This document shows, piece by piece, positions 6,606 to 10,058 of a DNA stretch of 10,058 bases. A program made the translations under genes and the position numbers. The notes under the pieces are model-generated. The model worked only from the letters and a program-made list of their open reading frames with translations. It was not told the origin of the DNA and searched no databases. Source of the DNA: Chloroflexi bacterium RBG_16_56_11 (GTDB lineage Bacteria; Chloroflexota; Dehalococcoidia; Dehalococcoidales; RBG-16-60-22). The stretch covers positions 44,240-54,297 of the forward strand of contig MGNQ01000036.1 of the NCBI GenBank assembly GCA_001796865.1, written 5' to 3'. The stretch's first letter is position 1; every line of letters starts with the position of its first letter.

Positions 6606-7124
6606 ATGGGGAAGAAGTTTATCGAATTTTCCGGCATGCTAATCGTGCTGTTGCTGATGTCAGCCGCCGCGCTCGTGTTCATGGCGCCCCGGTTTGGCTG
6701 GAGAGTGGATACCGTTTCCTCCGGAAGCATGGACCCGGCGCTAAAGACGGGAGGGGTGGTGATAACCCGCCCGGTAGGGCCGGAGCAAATAGCGGCGGGG
6801 GATATCATCACATTCCGCTCGCCGGTTAACGACGCGCTGACGAGCCACCGGGTGACGATGAAAGGAGGCGGACCCCCGTATACGTTCCGCACCCGGGGCG
6901 ATGCGAATGAGGAAGCGGACCCGTTCGCGGTCACGGAGGATAAGGTAGTGGGGAAGGTCTGCTTTCACCTGCCTTATCTCGGGTACGTGGCGGGGTTCGT
7001 CCAGACCCGGTTGGGGCTGCTGCTGACCCTGTGCGTACCCGGCGGGCTAATAATCATCAGGGAGATGATAAATATCTGGCGGGTTCTGACCGGGAATGAA
7101 ACCGAACGACGATACCGGATATAA
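6606..7124 (+). CDS. sipW: SipW-type signal peptidase I (Ser/His)
   Basis: This 172-residue membrane protease should remove signal peptides from the neighbouring TasA-like proteins. Visible features are an N-terminal transmembrane helix (about 8-27), the catalytic Ser41 in SGSMDP (39-44), GDIITFR (65-71), His81 in SHRV, and RGDAN with Asp99 followed by Asp105. A histidine replaces the general-base lysine of ordinary bacterial LepB, as in Bacillus SipW and the archaeal or ER enzymes. A second hydrophobic segment (about 137-153) lies near the C-terminus. I chose ATG 6606; an upstream ATG at 6549 would add 19 proline- and arginine-rich residues that run through the 12-bp hairpin. The gene overlaps the next by 29 nt, so coupling is likely. 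Confidence 0.92.
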   Translation: MGKKFIEFSGMLIVLLLMSAAALVFMAPRFGWRVDTVSSGSMDPALKTGGVVITRPVGPEQIAAGDIITFRSPVNDALTSHRVTMKGGGPPYTFRTRGDANEEADPFAVTEDKVVGKVCFHLPYLGYVAGFVQTRLGLLLTLCVPGGLIIIREMINIWRVLTGNETERRYRI

Positions 7125-7716
7125 AAAGACAGGGAAAATCTCGCCCGCATGGCTGGTCCTGCCGGTGAGCGTGGCGCTGGTGATTATCGCCGGGCACATC
7201 GGCGTGACCAGAAGCTCGCTCGTCGATACGGAGGACGCGAGCGGGAACCAGGCCGCCGTCGGTGCGCTGGACCTGAAGACCAACGATATCGACGGAGTAA
7301 GTCAAACCTTGTATGCCACCAGTATGCTGCCGGGTAATACCATCGGCCCCTCCACCATCCAGCTAAGGAACGCCGGCAGCATAAATGGTTCTAGCCTGGA
7401 CATCGCTTTTTCCTATGTTGAGAACGACGGCAACCCTAACTCTGTTAATAAGAATGCTAACGATACAGCCGGCACGATGGAGGTGACTACCCTCAACTAT
7501 GGTGGCTCTAGCCTCCTCGGTAGCGTGAGCGATGCCAACAGTAATGGCTATAAGGATGTCTATGACCTGGCAAATGCCGCGCTGAGCGGCCTAAGCGGCC
7601 TAAATGTTTCGAGTACGAAGAATTTTGAAATCACCGTGCAGCTCAGAAGCGACACCGGCACCGATTTTAAGGCTGATGGCATTACGCTAACCATGACCTT
7701 TACTTTGAACCAATGA
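7096..7716 (+). CDS. Second TasA-like subunit with calcium-loop motif
   Basis: This 206-residue secreted protein is a divergent TasA-like subunit. After a polar N-terminus there is a hydrophobic segment (residues 18-33) and GVTRSSLVDTEDASGNQ (36-52), a SipW-type processing region with its own variant signature. GALDL (56-60), MLPG with a strand and RNAGSINGSSLDI (77-103), and the C-terminal DGITLTMTFTLN (194-205) follow the TasA plan. DANSNGYKDVYD (146-157) has acidic or amide residues at 1, 3, 5, 9 and 12 and Gly at 6, like an EF-hand or dockerin calcium loop. GC falls from about 68 % at 7141-7260 to about 45 % at 7381-7500. The start lies inside the peptidase gene and the stop overlaps ATGA with the next frame. 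Role as a minor subunit is inference. Confidence 0.8.
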   Translation: MKPNDDTGYKKTGKISPAWLVLPVSVALVIIAGHIGVTRSSLVDTEDASGNQAAVGALDLKTNDIDGVSQTLYATSMLPGNTIGPSTIQLRNAGSINGSSLDIAFSYVENDGNPNSVNKNANDTAGTMEVTTLNYGGSSLLGSVSDANSNGYKDVYDLANAALSGLSGLNVSSTKNFEITVQLRSDTGTDFKADGITLTMTFTLNQ

Positions 7717-7736
7717 GGCATTCACATTGGTGTGAG

Positions 7737-8495
7737 ATGAAAAGAACGCAAATTATTTTGCTTGCCGGCCTTGTAGCCGTTCTCCTGGCCGGCAGCTTCG
7801 GGGTAACCCAGAGCTCTTTCATTGACCAAGAGACCTCGACTGACAATGCCCTAGTCATCGCCACGAGCTGGATTCAGATTGATGCCGTGAGCACCGGGAC
7901 AGACGATGACGTAACTCAACTAACGGTTCCTCATAATACAGGAAGCGGAAACAACCGCCTCATGTTGATTAGCACCTACGCTAAAGGTGGCACTCTTTAC
8001 AATGTGAGTTCGGTTACTTATAATGGGCAGCCGGCACAATATGTAGGCAGAGACTCAAACGGCGGCAACGGGATAATAACAGAAATCTGGAAACTCGTCG
8101 CACCCACTTCCGGAACATACAACGTTGTTGTCACGTGGGCCGGAGAACACAATTACGGGTGTGTTGTTGGTGTTATCACTTTCACAGGTGTTAACCAGAC
8201 CACTCCGCTAGGAACCGCGGTAACGGCAAACGGCGACTCACAACTCGCAACGGTTAATGTCAGTTCCTCTACAGACGAGCTTGTTTTTGATGCTACAGGT
8301 CAGGACAACAAGGATGTTACCAGCGATATGACCCCGGGTGCGAACCAGACACAACAGTGGCAAGTCCTGTCGCCATCATACGCAAAAGGTGCCGCAAGCA
8401 CAGAGGCTGGGGCTGCAACGGTAACCATGTCCTGGAGCTGGACGACCGATACCGAGTGGGCAATTGTGGCTGTGCCCGTCAAGCCGGCCCCTTAG
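7737..8495 (+). CDS. Secreted beta-rich protein with SipW-type signal, possible adhesin
   Basis: This 252-residue protein opens with MKRTQII, a hydrophobic core (about 6-19) and GVTQSSFIDQETSTDN (22-37), nearly the same signature as the preceding subunit, so the same peptidase probably handles it. The body does not follow the TasA plan. It is a Ser/Thr/Asn/Val-rich chain of predicted strands, with YNGQPAQYVGRD, IWKLVAPTSGTYNVVVTW and VITFTGVNQTTPLGT. That layout is common in uncharacterised bacterial surface domains and suggests a beta-sandwich. ATG 7737 gives a compact signal; ATG 7713 overlaps the previous stop and would add 8 residues. The gene is less GC-rich (about 47-53 % where counted) than the outer locus genes. 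A tip adhesin is plausible but unproven. Confidence 0.75.
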   Translation: MKRTQIILLAGLVAVLLAGSFGVTQSSFIDQETSTDNALVIATSWIQIDAVSTGTDDDVTQLTVPHNTGSGNNRLMLISTYAKGGTLYNVSSVTYNGQPAQYVGRDSNGGNGIITEIWKLVAPTSGTYNVVVTWAGEHNYGCVVGVITFTGVNQTTPLGTAVTANGDSQLATVNVSSSTDELVFDATGQDNKDVTSDMTPGANQTQQWQVLSPSYAKGAASTEAGAATVTMSWSWTTDTEWAIVAVPVKPAP

Positions 8496-8498
8496 TTA

Positions 8499-8506
8499 AA
8501 GGAGGC
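8499..8506 (+). promoter_or_regulatory. Orphan Shine-Dalgarno sequence
   Basis: AAAGGAGG is a near-perfect ribosome binding site, but no ATG, GTG or TTG follows within 20 nt. The next gene starts 60 nt later with its own weaker site. It may be a relic of a lost gene or of a rearrangement. Confidence 0.4.
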
Positions 8507-8534
8507 AAACACAAACGCTAATCGGGCGACTGAT

Positions 8535-8549
8535 ACCATATAATATGGT
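8535..8549 (+). promoter_or_regulatory. Palindrome containing a perfect -10 box
   Basis: ACCATA (8535-8540) and TATGGT (8544-8549) are perfect inverted arms around TAA, and TATAAT lies within at 8539-8544. No good -35 is found 16-18 nt upstream. If used, transcription would start about 16 nt before the ATG at 8567, so the palindrome could be an operator over an internal promoter. Confidence 0.4.
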
Positions 8550-8566
8550 GCCAGTTGAGAGAACCC

Positions 8567-9940
8567 ATGCAAGTTTGTAAATTTACTAAGAACACCGTAA
8601 GAGTAACGCTAGCTCTGATAATGGCGTCGGTATTGCTCGAGTTACTAGTGACGCCAGCTCAGGCTGAGGCTCCCATAGACCTGGAGCTGGACGCCGCCGG
8701 CAGCAGCGCCTGGAACATCTCCGTCGTGAAACCGGGCGACAGCGGCACGAAAACCATCGAGCTGCACAACATCGGTGGGATGAGCGGCATCGTCTATATC
8801 TGGATAAGCGATATCAGCAACACCGAAGGCGTCAACCCGGAGGCAGAGAGCGGCAATACCGGCGAGCCGGGCGAACTGGGGAACCACGTCAAGCTCTCCG
8901 TCAGCAGCGCCGGGCTCACGACCAACGTCATCCTTCCGGCGACAGTCAATGACTTTCCCCAGAGCGCCCCCGGCCAGCGTTTCATCCGTCTGCCACTGGC
9001 AGCAGGGGCGACCGCCACGGCAGTGTGGGAATGGTCATTCCCCGATACCGGGGTGCCGCAAAACGACGCCCAGGGGGACAGCCTTACTTTCTCGATAAAC
9101 TACTGGCTAACCGAACCCCTGCCCGAAGATGAAGAGGAGGAGGGAGGAGAGCCCGGTCCCGGAAGCATGCCTGTGCCCGCCCCGCTGACCCGCCAGATGA
9201 AAATAGATATCATGGGCACAGTAGCCATAGCTGACCTGGGCAACTCCGGCGAGTTCCTCGAGGCGGTGGCAGTAGCCGACGCCGGCAAGAAATACCGGGT
9301 CGTGATAGAGGCCGGGACGATTATCCGGGGGCTCGACGCCAGCGATATCAGCGGGATTGAGATGCGGGCCTATAGCGGGAACATGACACCGCCGGAAGGC
9401 AGCGCGGTGATTGGCATGGTCTGTGAAGTAATCGGCTACACGGTTGATTCCCTCCTAACTCCGATATCGTTCAGCCGGCCCATGAAGTTAATGATTACAT
9501 ACGACCCCGGCCAAATCCCGGAAGGCGCTAAATCCATCGGCATAGCTTTCCTGGAGGCAGACGGCGGCTGGAGGACGACGGAAGAAGCCGCGAGCATCCA
9601 GAAACCGTGGTCGGTGACGGGGGCTATATATAACTCGGCGCCATTCGCCATACTGGCCGGACCGTCATCGCCCCAATCAACAGCACCGGCGACCACGCTA
9701 CCGGGCGAGAAAGAAGGCGAACAAAAGGCCATCCCGCCCGGGACGGCGCTTCCAGGCGAGAAAACGGAAACTCCGGCCTCACCGGGAGAAGGGCCGGTCA
9801 CCATACCGTCCATCACCGCGGCCGACGAAACGAAAACGACGCGGTGGCAGGGGGACCTGGCGGCGGCGGTGGCGGTGGCGGGCGTCAGCACCATGACGGT
9901 ACTCGGCGTCATCCAGCGTCGAAGGCGTAACCGCGGCTAG
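8567..9940 (+). CDS. Membrane-anchored protein with TasA-like domain and stalk
   Basis: This 457-residue protein has an ordinary Sec signal ending in TPAQA (cleavage predicted after Ala33), unlike the SipW-type signals before it. Residues about 36-182 follow the TasA plan: VKPGDSGTKTIELHNIGG (54-71), then QGDSLTFSINYW (169-180). An acidic DEEEEGG linker (188-194) leads to a second beta domain (about 212-365) with FSRPMKLMITYDP, a form seen in surface proteins. A Pro/Thr/Gly-rich stalk (366-425) contains LPGEK twice (378-382, 395-399). A C-terminal hydrophobic helix (about 430-448) ends in RRRRNR, so the protein should stay in the membrane with its domains outside. No LPXTG motif is seen. ATG 8567 is preceded by GAGAGA; TTG 8555 is possible. 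A fibre base or anchor is the favoured inference. Confidence 0.8.
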   Translation: MQVCKFTKNTVRVTLALIMASVLLELLVTPAQAEAPIDLELDAAGSSAWNISVVKPGDSGTKTIELHNIGGMSGIVYIWISDISNTEGVNPEAESGNTGEPGELGNHVKLSVSSAGLTTNVILPATVNDFPQSAPGQRFIRLPLAAGATATAVWEWSFPDTGVPQNDAQGDSLTFSINYWLTEPLPEDEEEEGGEPGPGSMPVPAPLTRQMKIDIMGTVAIADLGNSGEFLEAVAVADAGKKYRVVIEAGTIIRGLDASDISGIEMRAYSGNMTPPEGSAVIGMVCEVIGYTVDSLLTPISFSRPMKLMITYDPGQIPEGAKSIGIAFLEADGGWRTTEEAASIQKPWSVTGAIYNSAPFAILAGPSSPQSTAPATTLPGEKEGEQKAIPPGTALPGEKTETPASPGEGPVTIPSITAADETKTTRWQGDLAAAVAVAGVSTMTVLGVIQRRRRNRG

Positions 9941-9943
9941 CCC

Positions 9944-9958
9944 GGCGGGATTCCCGCC
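9944..9958. terminator. Short GC hairpin after the anchor gene
   Basis: GGCGGG (9944-9949) pairs with CCCGCC (9953-9958) around a 3-nt loop, 4 nt after the stop codon. There is no T-tract, and it shares GGATTCCCGC with the repeat at 2591. It may be a repeat element or a weak terminator. Nothing else is recognisable in 9959-10058. Confidence 0.4.
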
Positions 9959-10058
9959 CGATGGTGTGACCGGCGGAAATTTTCCATTTCACGGGCGTGG
10001 CGGTTATAGCTATCAGCAGGGGGCTCGGGGGGCGGCGTCGCGTCCGGGGGCGGCTTCA

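Noticed and set aside
9941..10058. Proline-rich minus-strand frame entering from the right edge
   Set aside because: Too short, low complexity, no start in view and no family resemblance.

Overview
The window is GC-rich bacterial chromosome, roughly 60-68 % GC in the stretches I counted. It carries ordinary bacterial housekeeping genes (rarA, pit with its DUF47 partner, plsY, a tRNA-Leu) next to a surface-filament locus. PlsY, RarA and a TTGACA/TACAAT promoter argue for Bacteria. Short dispersed hairpin repeats between genes, and a TasA/SipW-type locus that uses a Ser/His signal peptidase, remind me most of Chloroflexota, perhaps Dehalococcoidia. That placement is inference; I cannot run a search.

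Layout. 1-263 is non-coding and holds short repeats. 264-2589 (+) encodes a small coiled-coil lipoprotein, a GNAT acetyltransferase and RarA; the last two overlap and look like one transcript. 2590-2928 is a repeat-containing gap with a candidate promoter. 2929-4546 (+) is a translationally coupled phosphate-transport pair, DUF47 accessory protein plus Pit permease. On the minus strand, a strong sigma-70 promoter (5325-5353) drives tRNA-Leu(UAA) and then plsY, which converges on pit.

5340-5816 is a long leader region. It contains a hairpin, a 15-bp direct repeat with 42-bp periodicity, and a previously unlisted 42-codon ORF with its own Shine-Dalgarno sequence. 5817-9940 (+) is the most interesting part: a TasA/camelysin-like secreted subunit, a SipW-type signal peptidase, a second TasA-like subunit, a third protein with the same kind of signal peptide but an adhesin-like beta body, and a 457-residue protein with a TasA-like N-terminal domain, a second beta domain, a Pro/Thr-rich stalk and a C-terminal membrane anchor.

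How it may work. By analogy with Bacillus TasA-SipW and archaeal bundling pili, the peptidase would process the subunits for export and polymerisation. The last protein could hold the fibre at the membrane and the adhesin-like protein could be a minor or tip component. This division of labour is inference. The stretch from about 7381 to 8550 is clearly less GC-rich than its flanks, so the middle of the locus may be a swapped or transferred cassette.
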